Source of the DNA: JAVBKX01 sp031553835
Lineage (GTDB): Bacteria; Bacteroidota; Bacteroidia; Bacteroidales; Azobacteroidaceae
DNA: 64,000 nt
Assembly (NCBI GenBank): GCA_031553835.1
Contig: JAVBKX010000006.1
Coordinates: forward strand, 62,001 to 126,000
Direction of reading: 5' to 3'
Within the stretch, counting starts at the first letter, position 1. Each line of letters starts with the position of its first letter. The notes beneath the pieces were generated by a model, which had not been told where the DNA came from, ran no database searches, and saw only the letters and a list, made by a program, of their open reading frames with translations. Shown here in pieces: positions 28,387 through 36,636 of the stretch. The translations under genes were made by a program, and so were the position numbers.

Positions 28387-29097
28387 ATGGGAAGAGCGTT
28401 TGAATATCGCAAAGCGACAAAAATGAAAAGATGGGGCAATATGGCCCGCGTGTTTACTAAATTAGGAAAACAGATTACTATTGCAGTGAAAGAAGGGGGC
28501 TCCGAACCTGATACCAATCCTCGTTTACGGGTATTGATACAACAGGCTAAGAAAGAAAACATGCCCAAAGAAAATGTGGAGCGAGCCATTAAAAAAGCGA
28601 CAGCGAAGGATGAAGCCGATTACAAAGAAGTTGTATATGAAGGTTATGGCCCGTATGGTATTGCAATTGTAGTAGAAACCGCTACAGACAATCCTACCCG
28701 TACAGTAGCCAATGTCAGAAGTTATTTTAATAAACACGGTGGTTCTTTAGGGACAAGCGGAAGTTTACAATTTTTGTTCGACCACAAATGTGTATTCAAA
28801 ATCAATCCCAAAGATGGTGTTTCATTAGAAGATTTGGAACTTGAACTGATTGATTATGGAGTAGATGAAGTAGTGCAGGACGAAGACGGTATAGTGCTTT
28901 ATGGGGAATTTCAGTCCTATTCTTCTATTCAAAAATACTTGGAAGAAAACAATTTTGAAATTCAAAGCGCTGAATTTGAAAGAATTCCTAATGATTATAA
29001 AACGGTAACAGAAGAACAACGTACTCAAATTGAAAAATTATTGGATAAATTTGAAGAGGATGAAGATGTTCAGAATGTTTTCCATAACATGGAATAA
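28387..29097 (+). CDS. yebC: YebC/PmpR-family protein
   Basis: A 236-residue cytosolic protein. The conserved opening GRAFEYRKATKMKRWGNMARVFTKLGKQI and the ENVERAIKKA, YEGYGPYGIAIVVE and TDNPTRTVANVRSYFNKHGG blocks identify the family. YebC proteins were long annotated as transcription regulators; more recent work links them to ribosome function at difficult sequences. It is the last gene before a convergent junction with a long hairpin element. Confidence 0.95.
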   Translation: MGRAFEYRKATKMKRWGNMARVFTKLGKQITIAVKEGGSEPDTNPRLRVLIQQAKKENMPKENVERAIKKATAKDEADYKEVVYEGYGPYGIAIVVETATDNPTRTVANVRSYFNKHGGSLGTSGSLQFLFDHKCVFKINPKDGVSLEDLELELIDYGVDEVVQDEDGIVLYGEFQSYSSIQKYLEENNFEIQSAEFERIPNDYKTVTEEQRTQIEKLLDKFEEDEDVQNVFHNME

Positions 29098-29118
29098 TGA
29101 TTATCAGACATAATATTG

Positions 29119-29295
29119 AAAAAGGCTGTCTCAAAAGCAGATCAATAGAACACAGATGACACGGATTGCACAGAAAAACGCGGATTGTTTTTTATTTTCA
29201 ACTGAATATTAGTATATTATAAATATATAAACAGTGAATTTCTGTGTGTTCTGTGTATTTCGTGTTCTAATTTAACTTTTAAGACAGCCTTTTTT
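29119..29295. repeat. Nested inverted-repeat element at a convergent gene junction (terminator plus ATAG-type element)
   Basis: The outer arms, AAAAAGGCTGTCTCAAAAG (29119-29137) and CTTTTAAGACAGCCTTTTTT (29276-29295), pair with one mismatch and end in a T-run. This is a bidirectional terminator of a type common in this phylum. Its loop contains a second imperfect inverted repeat starting TAGAACAC (29146-29153) and ending GTGTTCTA (29262-29269), with ACACGG and CACAGAAA microrepeats in the arms. This inner part belongs to the same family as the elements at 36637 and 59578. It separates the stops of yebC and the DUF362 gene. Confidence 0.75.
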
Positions 29296-29305
29296 ATGTG
29301 ATTTT

Positions 29306-30415
29306 TCAACGAATCAATTCGTATTCCCGGCTTCCCAATCCAAGTTTTTCAGCGTGTTCCAAACCTATTTTCCAATCGGTATTTGGGTGGATATGTTTGA
29401 ATTTGTCTTGTCCGGTTAAATCGGTTTTTCCTTCAGGATTAAGCGCGCTGCCTTTAACCGCAGAGGCTTTGGTTACTAAATCGACACACGCCTGGTCGAG
29501 GGCTACCGGGTCAAAAGAAGCGGCAATACCGATATTGGGCACAATGGCGGTATCATTATGACCCCAACAGTCGCATTCGGGCGACACATCCATAATAAAA
29601 CTGACATGGAAATGCGGTTTATCTTTCAGCAGCGCCCAGGTATATTCCGCAATTTTTTTGTTCATCAGTTCCGAAGCATTGTCCCAAACCGGTTGGGCGG
29701 CATCATAGCGACACACGGCAATACATTGTCCACATCCCACGCATAAATCGTAATCAATTACAGCTTTATGATTTTCATTTAAAGTAATAGCGCTATAGTT
29801 GCAATTTTTCACACATTGCATACATCCGGTACAATGTTTTTTATAAATAATAGGTTTGGACGAAGAGTGCAGGTCGAGTTTGCCCGCCCGGCTGGCAGCT
29901 CCCATGCCGATATTTTTCAATACTCCGCCAAATCCGGCTTGTTCATGCCCTTTGAAATGTGTCAAAGATACAATTACATCAGCATCGGCTATGGCAGCGC
30001 CGATTTTAGCCGCTTTACAAATTTCGGAATTAATCGGTATTTCGCGATATTCCGTACCTTTTAATCCATCGGCAATAATGACGGGAGCTTTTACGCTAAT
30101 GAGGTTGAATCCGTTTTCAGCAGCGCTTTCCAAGTGATCGATCGCATTGGAGCGACGTCCGGAATAGAGCGTATTGGAATCGGTCAAAAACACTTTGGCG
30201 CCCAATTTTTGCAGCAATCCTACCATTCGGTTGGCATAATTATGTCTTATGTATGCCAAATTTCCGGGTTCTCCGAAATGAATTTTTATAGCAGTGAATT
30301 TATCTTTACAATCCAATTGTTTGATACCGGCTGCCCATGCCAACCGTTCCATTTTGTCGGGCAGACTGGACGATGCCGTTGCGCGCATGTCGGTGAAGAA
30401 TACTTTTGAAGCCAT
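29306..30415 (-). CDS. DUF362-domain protein with two 4Fe-4S clusters
   Basis: A 369-residue cytosolic iron-sulfur protein. The N-terminal two-thirds is DUF362-like (VFFTDMRA, KIHFGEPGNLAYIRHNY, SLTHFKGHEQAGFGGVLKNIGMG). Two ferredoxin motifs follow, CTGCMQCVKNC and CVGCGQCIAVC, and then the end of the DUF362 fold with ASFDPVALDQACVDLV. Such proteins are common in anaerobes, and an electron-transfer role is inferred; the reaction is unknown. The full double CX2CX2CX3C set is present. It is divergently transcribed from the LiaF-like gene. Confidence 0.88.
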   Translation of the reverse strand: MASKVFFTDMRATASSSLPDKMERLAWAAGIKQLDCKDKFTAIKIHFGEPGNLAYIRHNYANRMVGLLQKLGAKVFLTDSNTLYSGRRSNAIDHLESAAENGFNLISVKAPVIIADGLKGTEYREIPINSEICKAAKIGAAIADADVIVSLTHFKGHEQAGFGGVLKNIGMGAASRAGKLDLHSSSKPIIYKKHCTGCMQCVKNCNYSAITLNENHKAVIDYDLCVGCGQCIAVCRYDAAQPVWDNASELMNKKIAEYTWALLKDKPHFHVSFIMDVSPECDCWGHNDTAIVPNIGIAASFDPVALDQACVDLVTKASAVKGSALNPEGKTDLTGQDKFKHIHPNTDWKIGLEHAEKLGLGSREYELIR

Positions 30416-30445
30416 AATCGTAATAAATGCTTTGTTTTTCTGTCA

Positions 30446-30453
30446 CAAACTTA
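30446..30453 (-). promoter_or_regulatory. -7 box for the DUF362 gene
   Basis: TAAGTTTG on the minus strand, about 30 bases before ATG 30415, fits TAnnTTTG. The -33 element is not clear. Confidence 0.45.
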
Positions 30454-30507
30454 GAAATTTTTTTCGATTCTGGTCGGGAAAAATCCGTTATTCATCGATT
30501 TTTCTCT

Positions 30508-30557
30508 TACTTTTGTCGAATACCTCTTTCTAAAATAGACAGATGGCTATATTTTTG
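30508..30557 (+). promoter_or_regulatory. Two candidate -7 boxes before the LiaF-like gene
   Basis: TACTTTTG at 30508-30515 and TATTTTTG at 30550-30557 both fit TAnnTTTG. The second leaves a leader of about 28 bases before ATG 30592 and is the more likely main promoter. Confidence 0.5.
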
Positions 30558-30591
30558 CCCAAAATTTATTTACCCTTAGAATTTTGACAAA

Positions 30592-31371
30592 ATGGAACGA
30601 AACGGATTTAAAATGACTTCTATTGTACGCGGATTACTGATTATTGCAGCAGGTGTTTTGTTGTATCTTTTTAATATCGGAGTATTGCCGATAGAGTACA
30701 AGCATATTGTATTTTCCTGGCCTATGTTGCTGGCAGCCATTGGTTTTTCTATGTTTTTTTCTGCCCGGAGTTGGGTAGGAGGGCTGGTGATGATGTTGGT
30801 GGGAGGTTTTTTCCTGTTGCAGAGAATGCATATCGAAGGACTGAGTTTTATTACCAATAATGGCTGGGCCATCATCTTGGTTGTTGCAGGATTTGCTCTC
30901 GTATGGAAAGCAATTATGGGTCGCCGGTGGCGTCATCATTGGGAATACGATAATAAGGAATGGAAAGAGGGTATGAGGCATTGCCATGCAAATAAACATC
31001 GTCAGTATGGAAGTGACGAACCCGGCTTCATTGAACGCAATTATATTTTTGGCGGTTCGACCGAGAAATTAGATATTCCGGATTTGAAAGGAGGCGAAAT
31101 CAGTTGCGTTTTTGGCGGAATAGAACTGGATATAGTCGATTGTCAACTGGCTGACGGCGTAAATATACTTGAAATCAATACAGTTTTTGGAGGAGTTGTG
31201 ATTTATGCTCCTATTGAATGGAATATTCAGATACAACAAAATGCTGTATTTGGGCAGTTTGCAGATCATCGTCCCCATCCGGATTTTGTGATTAATAATC
31301 CTAAAGTGTTGATTATTAAAGCAGCATCCGTATTTGGAGGAGGAGAAATCAAATGTCGAAATCAAAAATAA
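30592..31371 (+). CDS. LiaF-like membrane protein (cell-wall stress family)
   Basis: A 259-residue protein with four closely spaced transmembrane segments (about residues 10-105), a charged linker and a C-terminal beta-rich domain with the repeated motif VFGG (YIFGGSTEKLD, CVFGGIELDI, VFGGVVIYAP, SVFGGGEI). This is the arrangement of LiaF/VraT-type cell-wall-antibiotic response proteins. The partner here is not a histidine kinase but a membrane LytTR regulator starting 12 bases downstream, so the two probably form a signalling pair. Inducer unknown. Confidence 0.85.
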   Translation: MERNGFKMTSIVRGLLIIAAGVLLYLFNIGVLPIEYKHIVFSWPMLLAAIGFSMFFSARSWVGGLVMMLVGGFFLLQRMHIEGLSFITNNGWAIILVVAGFALVWKAIMGRRWRHHWEYDNKEWKEGMRHCHANKHRQYGSDEPGFIERNYIFGGSTEKLDIPDLKGGEISCVFGGIELDIVDCQLADGVNILEINTVFGGVVIYAPIEWNIQIQQNAVFGQFADHRPHPDFVINNPKVLIIKAASVFGGGEIKCRNQK

Positions 31372-31382
31372 AAGCATAACGT

Positions 31383-32156
31383 GTGAATAATCCGATTTTT
31401 CGAAATTACCTTTCCAAAATATTTTACATCAGCGTTTGGTTATTGATAATGATTGTCCAAACGCTGATAGTTTACCGGCTCACAGATTTGCAGTTTGGTT
31501 GGGTTTTAGTTGATACTCTTGTTTTTCATGCGATTCTTGCGGGTTTACTGATTCCTTTATGGTATTCGGTATATTATAGCCGATGGAAAGATAGTTCGTT
31601 GTATCTCAATATTTTATTGAATATTGCCATCTCAGTTGTTGTGATTGGTTTTTGGTTGGGGGTCAGTTATTTGATAACAAGGCTGCTGGGAGGTCACAAT
31701 GGCTCATACATCGTTTATTTGAATCAATCGCTGCTGTGGAAAGCCGGAGAAGGTATTTTACTTTTCACGATCATGGTTTTGATTTATTATCTCTGTATAA
31801 GCCATGAAAAAACAGATGAAAAAAATTTATTGAGCCGGATTGCAGTTAAAGACCGTAAACAAATTCATGTGATTCCGGTACAGGAAATCAATTATATTGA
31901 AGCGTGTGGCGACTATGTGAGTCTTCATACCGCACAAGGTTCGTTTCTGAAAGAACAAACAATGAAATATTTTGAAGAAAACTTGCCGGCGCAGCAATTT
32001 GTCCGTATTCATCGTTCATTTATTGTCAATGTAAATGAAGTGGCAAACATTGAGTTGTATGAAAAAGAAAGTTATCGTGTTCACCTTCGAAGCGGGCAAA
32101 TACTGAAAGCCAGTGTTAATGGCTATAAGATGCTGAAAGATAGTGTACAATTATAA
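31383..32156 (+). CDS. Membrane-bound LytTR-domain transcription regulator
   Basis: A 257-residue protein with four hydrophobic segments (about residues 14-36, 44-62, 72-97 and 112-140) followed by a LytTR DNA-binding domain (VIPVQEINYIEACGDYVSLHT, FVRIHRSFIVNVNEVANIEL, VNGYKML). Fusion of a membrane module directly to LytTR makes it a one-component regulator. It starts with GTG, 12 bases after the LiaF-like gene, and no ATG fits the conserved beginning better. It probably regulates in response to the LiaF-like protein. The stop lies 8 bases from the convergent MFS stop. Confidence 0.85.
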   Translation: MNNPIFRNYLSKIFYISVWLLIMIVQTLIVYRLTDLQFGWVLVDTLVFHAILAGLLIPLWYSVYYSRWKDSSLYLNILLNIAISVVVIGFWLGVSYLITRLLGGHNGSYIVYLNQSLLWKAGEGILLFTIMVLIYYLCISHEKTDEKNLLSRIAVKDRKQIHVIPVQEINYIEACGDYVSLHTAQGSFLKEQTMKYFEENLPAQQFVRIHRSFIVNVNEVANIELYEKESYRVHLRSGQILKASVNGYKMLKDSVQL

Positions 32157-32159
32157 TCT

Positions 32160-32176
32160 GTGTTCTATTTCTTTGT
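32160..32176 (-). repeat. Solo ATAGAACAC terminus at a convergent junction
   Basis: GTGTTCTAT at 32160-32168, read on the minus strand as ATAGAACACAGAT, is the family terminus. The TAG within it is the stop codon of the MFS gene. The adjoining TTCTTTGTCCTTTGTGC is like the CACAAAG-type arm at 45602. No opposite arm was found. Confidence 0.4.
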
Positions 32177-33541
32177 CCTTTGTGCAGAAGCATAAACGCC
32201 AATCGCACATAATACAGCGAAAATAACAAAAGTAATGTGCATACTTTTCAAGAACTCAGGATAAACTATAGGTTCAATAGAACGATTCCCTACTTGCAGG
32301 GCAATTGCCATTCCCGCAATCCCCATACTGAAAGCTTGTCCGGTCAAGCGCATTGTTCCCATAGTAGCCGAAGCCTGCCCATAATATTTTGCATCTACAG
32401 AACCCATAATGACATTGGCATTGGGAGAAGAAAATATTCCAAATCCCATTCCTAAAAGAACCAAATAGATAATGATCACGGGAATAGGAGTAGAGATCGT
32501 AATAAAAGTCAGGCCAATAAGTCCGCCAACAATAATAATCATTCCGGATGTGGCGAGCTTGGAGGCGGCAATTTTATCAGAAAGAGGGCCGGAAACCAAA
32601 GAACACAAGGATTGTACACATGCTTGCGAAATCAGGACTAATCCGGCATGACGGGCATCCAATCCACGAACATATTGCAAGTACAAACTGAGCATGAAGG
32701 CAATGGCGGAGGTCGCGGAATAGTTGATCAGCGCTGAAAGAGAAGAAAGGGCGAAAATACGGTTGGAGCTAAACAATCGTACATTAAAAACAGGATACTG
32801 ATTTCGCTTTTCAAAATATACAAACAATATAAAGGACATGATTCCTCCTGCCAACCAGCAAAAACCGGATATTTTTGGTAATTGGGTAAATCCGAAAATC
32901 AATCCGAATAGTCCGATACCATATATTGTACTTCCCAAGTAATCAAATGGTTGTCCTTTAGCTTCAATCCATTCTGCATTCAGAAAAAAATAAGAAAAGA
33001 TGACAACCAATAGACCGATTCCACCACAAACGAAAAAAATACTTTGCCAACCCCAAAAATGTGTTAATAAACCTCCTAAAAACGGTCCGGCTGCCAACGA
33101 GAAATAGACTACAGCAGTATTGATTCCTAATGCTTTACCTCGTTTATTGCCAGGGAAAATGGAACTTAGTATAGCAGTGCTGGTGCCGAACATCATGGCG
33201 CTTCCCATTCCGGAAAGGAAGCGGAGTATTATAAGGATGGTCCCGGAAGGGGAGAAGCTACATAAAATAGTGAAAATGGAAAAGGAAAGGACTCCCCACA
33301 TAAATACTTTTTTTCGTCCCATTAAATCGGCCATTCGGGCAAACGGAACCTGAAATATGGCTGTAGAAATCAAATAAGCTGTTGCCATCCAGGTAAGAGT
33401 AACGGCTTTCATTGAAAATACCCGGCTTATTTCGGGTAAAGCCAAATTGAGAGCTGAACCCATGAACGGAACTAAAAAAGAAGAGATACAAAGCACCAAC
33501 AATGCTTTGTTGGGCTCGATGCTGGCTGTATTTTGAGTCAT
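32165..33541 (-). CDS. MFS transporter, DHA2-type drug/efflux exporter
   Basis: A 458-residue inner-membrane protein with about 14 predicted transmembrane segments. The MFS signature between helices 2 and 3 is RMADLMGRKKVFMWG, and motif C-like GTSTAILSSIFPGNKRGKALGIN and AAGPFLGGLL follow, as in the DHA2 proton antiporters. The substrate is unknown. The frame extends to 33712, but ATG 33541 follows a -7 box at 33561 by about 20 bases and matches usual family starts. The last residues AQRTKK and the TAG stop are built from repeat-like sequence. Confidence 0.85.
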   Translation of the reverse strand: MTQNTASIEPNKALLVLCISSFLVPFMGSALNLALPEISRVFSMKAVTLTWMATAYLISTAIFQVPFARMADLMGRKKVFMWGVLSFSIFTILCSFSPSGTILIILRFLSGMGSAMMFGTSTAILSSIFPGNKRGKALGINTAVVYFSLAAGPFLGGLLTHFWGWQSIFFVCGGIGLLVVIFSYFFLNAEWIEAKGQPFDYLGSTIYGIGLFGLIFGFTQLPKISGFCWLAGGIMSFILFVYFEKRNQYPVFNVRLFSSNRIFALSSLSALINYSATSAIAFMLSLYLQYVRGLDARHAGLVLISQACVQSLCSLVSGPLSDKIAASKLATSGMIIIVGGLIGLTFITISTPIPVIIIYLVLLGMGFGIFSSPNANVIMGSVDAKYYGQASATMGTMRLTGQAFSMGIAGMAIALQVGNRSIEPIVYPEFLKSMHITFVIFAVLCAIGVYASAQRTKK

Positions 33542-33560
33542 GCTGAATTTATTTGGATTG

Positions 33561-33596
33561 CAAAAGTACGTAATAAAAAATAAAACATTATTTTTG
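33561..33596. promoter_or_regulatory. Divergent -7 boxes between the MFS and MBL genes
   Basis: On the minus strand TACTTTTG (33561-33568) serves the MFS gene; on the plus strand TATTTTTG (33589-33596) serves the MBL gene. They are 20 bases apart, so regulation may be coupled. Confidence 0.5.
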
Positions 33597-33629
33597 TACT
33601 GAACCTTTATTTTATTTTTTTTGTTGAAT

Positions 33630-34487
33630 ATGAGAAACATTATTTGTAGTTTTATTGTAGCCGTTATGACAGTTGGAAATGGATTCGCACAAGATGATGT
33701 GCTTACATACAATATGCATCAGTTCAAAATAAGTCTTCTTTCCGAAGGACAGCAAAGCGGAAAAAGCGATATTTTGATGGGGGCAACTCCTGCTATGTTG
33801 AATGAGTATGTTCCCGAAGGCACTTTCCCTAATGCAACTAACGCTTTCCTTGTACAATTCGGAGGGAAAAATATCCTGGTTGATGCAGGGTATGGTCGCA
33901 AATTAATTGATAATCTCAAAGCATTTGAAGTAACACCGGAACAAATCGATATTATATTGCTGACCCACATGCACGGAGATCATATCGGTGGAATGATACG
34001 AGACGGGGTGGTAGCTTTTCCCAATGCCCAGGTTTATCTTTCCCAATCAGAGTATGATTACTGGATGGGAGAGGGTGTTAATAAGACACAGGCACAACAA
34101 GTCATCGCTGCATATAAAGAAAAACTACACTTGTTTAAGCCCGTTGAGATTACAGCAACCGTTGGTGGAGAGCTATTTTCCGGCATACGAGCTATTGAAG
34201 CATACGGGCATACTCCTGGACATACGGCATATATGATCAATGTCAATGAGGCGCAATTGCTGATTTGGGGCGATTTGACACATGCAATGGCGATTCAGAT
34301 GCCATATCCTCAAGTAGCAGTCAAATATGATGTTGATCCAAAACTGGCTATAGCTTCCCGTGAAAAAATCCTGCAATATGTAGCATGGAATCATATTCCG
34401 GTGGCAGGAATGCACATTGCTTCGCCGGCAATGGGAACACTGAATCTCAGACCGGAAGGAGGGTATGTTTATTTACCGATAGAGTGA
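33630..34487 (+). CDS. Secreted metallo-beta-lactamase-fold hydrolase
   Basis: From ATG 33630, 285 residues with a signal peptide ending GNGFAQ, so exported to the periplasm. The zinc motif HMHGDHIGG follows ILLTHMHGDH, with further ligands expected in GHTPGHTAY and WGDLTH. The N-terminal pattern (FKISLLSEGQ, PNATNAFLVQFGGKNILVDAGYG) is like lactonase/alkylsulfatase-type MBL proteins. The substrate is unknown. Two in-frame TTG codons precede the ATG but the latter suits the signal peptide better. It is divergent from the exporter. Confidence 0.85.
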   Translation: MRNIICSFIVAVMTVGNGFAQDDVLTYNMHQFKISLLSEGQQSGKSDILMGATPAMLNEYVPEGTFPNATNAFLVQFGGKNILVDAGYGRKLIDNLKAFEVTPEQIDIILLTHMHGDHIGGMIRDGVVAFPNAQVYLSQSEYDYWMGEGVNKTQAQQVIAAYKEKLHLFKPVEITATVGGELFSGIRAIEAYGHTPGHTAYMINVNEAQLLIWGDLTHAMAIQMPYPQVAVKYDVDPKLAIASREKILQYVAWNHIPVAGMHIASPAMGTLNLRPEGGYVYLPIE

Positions 34488-34569
34488 TGTTTGAAATCGA
34501 AAATTGTTGTAATAATGCGAGGTTATGTTATAAATTGCAATAAAATTCGATCTTTTTATTATAAAATGC

Positions 34570-34599
34570 TTGTTGGTTCAAAAAAACGCGTTATCTTTG
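34570..34599 (+). promoter_or_regulatory. ilv leader: Leader promoter of the ilv operon
   Basis: TATCTTTG (34592-34599) with TTGTTGG at 34570-34576 as -33 element (19-base spacer after TTG). Transcription would begin near 34606, about 23 bases before the leader peptide ATG. Confidence 0.6.
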
Positions 34600-34628
34600 T
34601 GCCCAACAAAAAAACAATAATTTGTAAA

Positions 34629-34694
34629 ATGATTATTCAGAATACACAAAATTTGGTGGTCGTCAGTGTGATTCTACTCGTCAAAAAACGATAG
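34629..34694 (+). CDS. ilvL: Branched-chain amino acid leader peptide of the ilv operon
   Basis: A 21-codon open frame whose residues 9-18 read LVVVSVILLV, nine of ten being Leu, Val or Ile; two further Ile codons follow the start. It stops (TAG) 98 bases before ilvD and just before a competing pair of RNA stems. This is the layout of classical ribosome-mediated attenuation as in E. coli ilvL, but there is no sequence similarity beyond composition. The frame continues upstream to 34491, but the promoter -7 box lies inside that extension, so the short form is the real one. Confidence 0.75.
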   Translation: MIIQNTQNLVVVSVILLVKKR

Positions 34695-34762
34695 AGGAAG
34701 GCTGCTGTATTTTTGTGTGTACTCATATTTAGAGCCTTTCTCTTAGCGGGAAAGGCTTTTTT
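34695..34762 (+). promoter_or_regulatory. Attenuator: antiterminator and terminator stems before ilvD
   Basis: Terminator: AGCCTTTCTC (34733-34742) pairs with GGGAAAGGCT (34748-34757), ten bp with one G-U, then six T (34757-34762). Antiterminator: AGGAAGGCT (34695-34703) can pair with AGCCTTTCT (34733-34741) over nine positions with one G-U. The two structures share the same left arm and so exclude each other. Ribosome stalling in the Val/Leu/Ile run just upstream would leave 34695-34703 free and favour antitermination. Confidence 0.75.
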
Positions 34763-34775
34763 AATGACAAACAGC

Positions 34776-34783
34776 TATCTTTG
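34776..34783 (+). promoter_or_regulatory. Second -7 box between attenuator and ilvD
   Basis: TATCTTTG fits the -7 consensus but is only 8 bases before ATG 34792 and 20 before ATG 34804. If active it would bypass the attenuator and give a very short leader. Confidence 0.4.
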
Positions 34784-34791
34784 TACGCTCA

Positions 34792-36633
34792 ATGAAAAAT
34801 GAAATGAAAATTCAATTGCGAAGCTATACCAGTACCCATGGCCGTAAAATGGCGGGCGCCCGCGCTCTGTGGAAAGCGAATGGCATGAAAGATGAGCAAA
34901 TAGGAAAACCCCTTATTGCGATTGTCAACTCATTCACTCAATTTGTTCCGGGACATGTACATTTACATGAAATAGGACAGTATGTGAAACAAGAAATCGA
35001 AAAACAGGGTTGTTTTGCCGCCGAATTTAATACAATTGCCATTGACGATGGTATTGCCATGGGGCATGACGGTATGTTATATTCCCTTCCTTCGCGCGAT
35101 TTAATCGCTGATAGTGTGGAATATATGGTAAATGCGCATAAAGCGGATGCGATGATTTGCATCAGCAATTGCGATAAAATTACTCCGGGTATGCTGATGG
35201 CTGCTATGCGGTTGAATATTCCGGCTATTTTTGTTTCCGGCGGCCCTATGGAAGCCGGCCGGCTTGATGGACGTGGATTGGACTTGATCGACGCTATGGT
35301 GCAAGGTGCGGATGAATCGATTAGCGATGAACAGGTTGCAAAGGTAGGACTGCATGCATGTCCTACTTGTGGTTCTTGTTCCGGAATGTTTACTGCCAAC
35401 TCGATGAATTGTCTTAATGAAGCGATTGGACTGGCTTTGCCCGGTAATGGGACGATTGTAGCTACTCATATCAATCGTAAAAAACTATTTTCCGACGCTG
35501 CCAAATTAATTGTAGAAAATGCTTATAAGTATTATGAAGAAGGAGATGAAAGGGTTTTGCCTCGCAGTATCGCTACCCGTTCTGCTTTTTTGAATGCGAT
35601 GACTTTGGATATTGCTATGGGTGGTTCTACCAATACAGTACTTCATCTCTTAGCTGTCGCTCAGGAAGCCGGCGCAGATTTTACCATGGATGATATTGAT
35701 AATCTTTCTCGTAAAACTCCTTGTATCTGTAAAGTAGCGCCCAATACCAATAAATATTATATTCAGGATGTCAATCGTGCCGGAGGAATTTTAGGTATTT
35801 TAGCTGAATTAAATCGTGGAAATTTACTGGATGTTTCAGTACATCGTGTGGATGGATTAACATTGTTCCAAGCCATTGAAAAATACAATATTACACATTC
35901 TGCTGTGAATGAGCAGGATATAGAACGTTATTTGTCTGCTCCCGGAAATAAATTTAATTTAGTAATGGGATCGCAATCGAATGTGTATGAGTCTGTTGAT
36001 GATGACAGAAAACAAGGTTGTATCCGCGATTTGGAGCATGCATATAGTAACGACGGAGGTTTAGCTGTTTTGAAAGGAAATATTGCCCAAAATGGTTGCG
36101 TAGTCAAAACGGCCGGTGTGGATGAAAGTATTCTTCATTTCAAAGGAAAAGCCAAAGTATTTGATTCTCAAGAAGCTGCCTGTGATGGTATTTTACAGGA
36201 AAAAGTCGAGTCCGGAGATGTTGTAGTCATTATATATGAAGGCCCCAAAGGGGGACCGGGCATGCAGGAAATGCTTTATCCTACTTCATATATTAAATCC
36301 CGTCATTTAGGAAAAGAATGTGCTTTAATTACTGATGGACGTTTTTCCGGCGGAACTTCCGGATTATCTATCGGTCATATTTCTCCGGAAGCGGCTGCAG
36401 GAGGCAATATTGCACTCGTTAAAGATAATGATGTGATTGAAATAGATATTCCCAAACGAAGTATTCAATTGTTAATCGGTGATGAAGAATTGGAGCAACG
36501 TAGAAAGGAAGAATTGCAACGAGGAGATAAAGCATTTACACCTCCTTCGCGTCAACGTAATATTTCCAAAGCATTAAAAGCATACGCATCGATGGTAAGT
36601 TCGGCAGATAAAGGAGCTGTTAGAGTGATATAG
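34792..36633 (+). CDS. ilvD: Dihydroxy-acid dehydratase
   Basis: A 613-residue iron-sulfur enzyme (609 if ATG 34804, MKIQLRSYTSTHGRKM, is used). It dehydrates dihydroxy-isovalerate and its methyl homologue to the 2-keto acids for valine, leucine and isoleucine. Cluster and active-site motifs are SNCDKITPGML, CPTCGSCSGMFTANSMNC, GGSTNTVLHLLA and TDGRFSGGTSGLSIGHISPEAA. It is the first structural gene after the attenuator. The stop is followed within three bases by the left arm of an inserted element, which separates it from ilvB. Confidence 0.97.
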   Translation: MKNEMKIQLRSYTSTHGRKMAGARALWKANGMKDEQIGKPLIAIVNSFTQFVPGHVHLHEIGQYVKQEIEKQGCFAAEFNTIAIDDGIAMGHDGMLYSLPSRDLIADSVEYMVNAHKADAMICISNCDKITPGMLMAAMRLNIPAIFVSGGPMEAGRLDGRGLDLIDAMVQGADESISDEQVAKVGLHACPTCGSCSGMFTANSMNCLNEAIGLALPGNGTIVATHINRKKLFSDAAKLIVENAYKYYEEGDERVLPRSIATRSAFLNAMTLDIAMGGSTNTVLHLLAVAQEAGADFTMDDIDNLSRKTPCICKVAPNTNKYYIQDVNRAGGILGILAELNRGNLLDVSVHRVDGLTLFQAIEKYNITHSAVNEQDIERYLSAPGNKFNLVMGSQSNVYESVDDDRKQGCIRDLEHAYSNDGGLAVLKGNIAQNGCVVKTAGVDESILHFKGKAKVFDSQEAACDGILQEKVESGDVVVIIYEGPKGGPGMQEMLYPTSYIKSRHLGKECALITDGRFSGGTSGLSIGHISPEAAAGGNIALVKDNDVIEIDIPKRSIQLLIGDEELEQRRKEELQRGDKAFTPPSRQRNISKALKAYASMVSSADKGAVRVI

Positions 36634-36636
36634 ATG

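Noticed and set aside
34491..34628. Upstream extension of the ilv leader frame (67 residues in total)
   Set aside because: The -7 promoter box at 34592 lies inside it, so transcripts begin after most of this stretch; only the last 21 codons fit a leader peptide.
34644..34718. Stem between ACACAAAA (34644-34651) and TTTTGTGT (34711-34718) as the 1:2 pausing stem of the ilv attenuator
   Set aside because: It is weak, all A/U-rich, and leaves the antiterminator arm in its loop rather than sequestering it.
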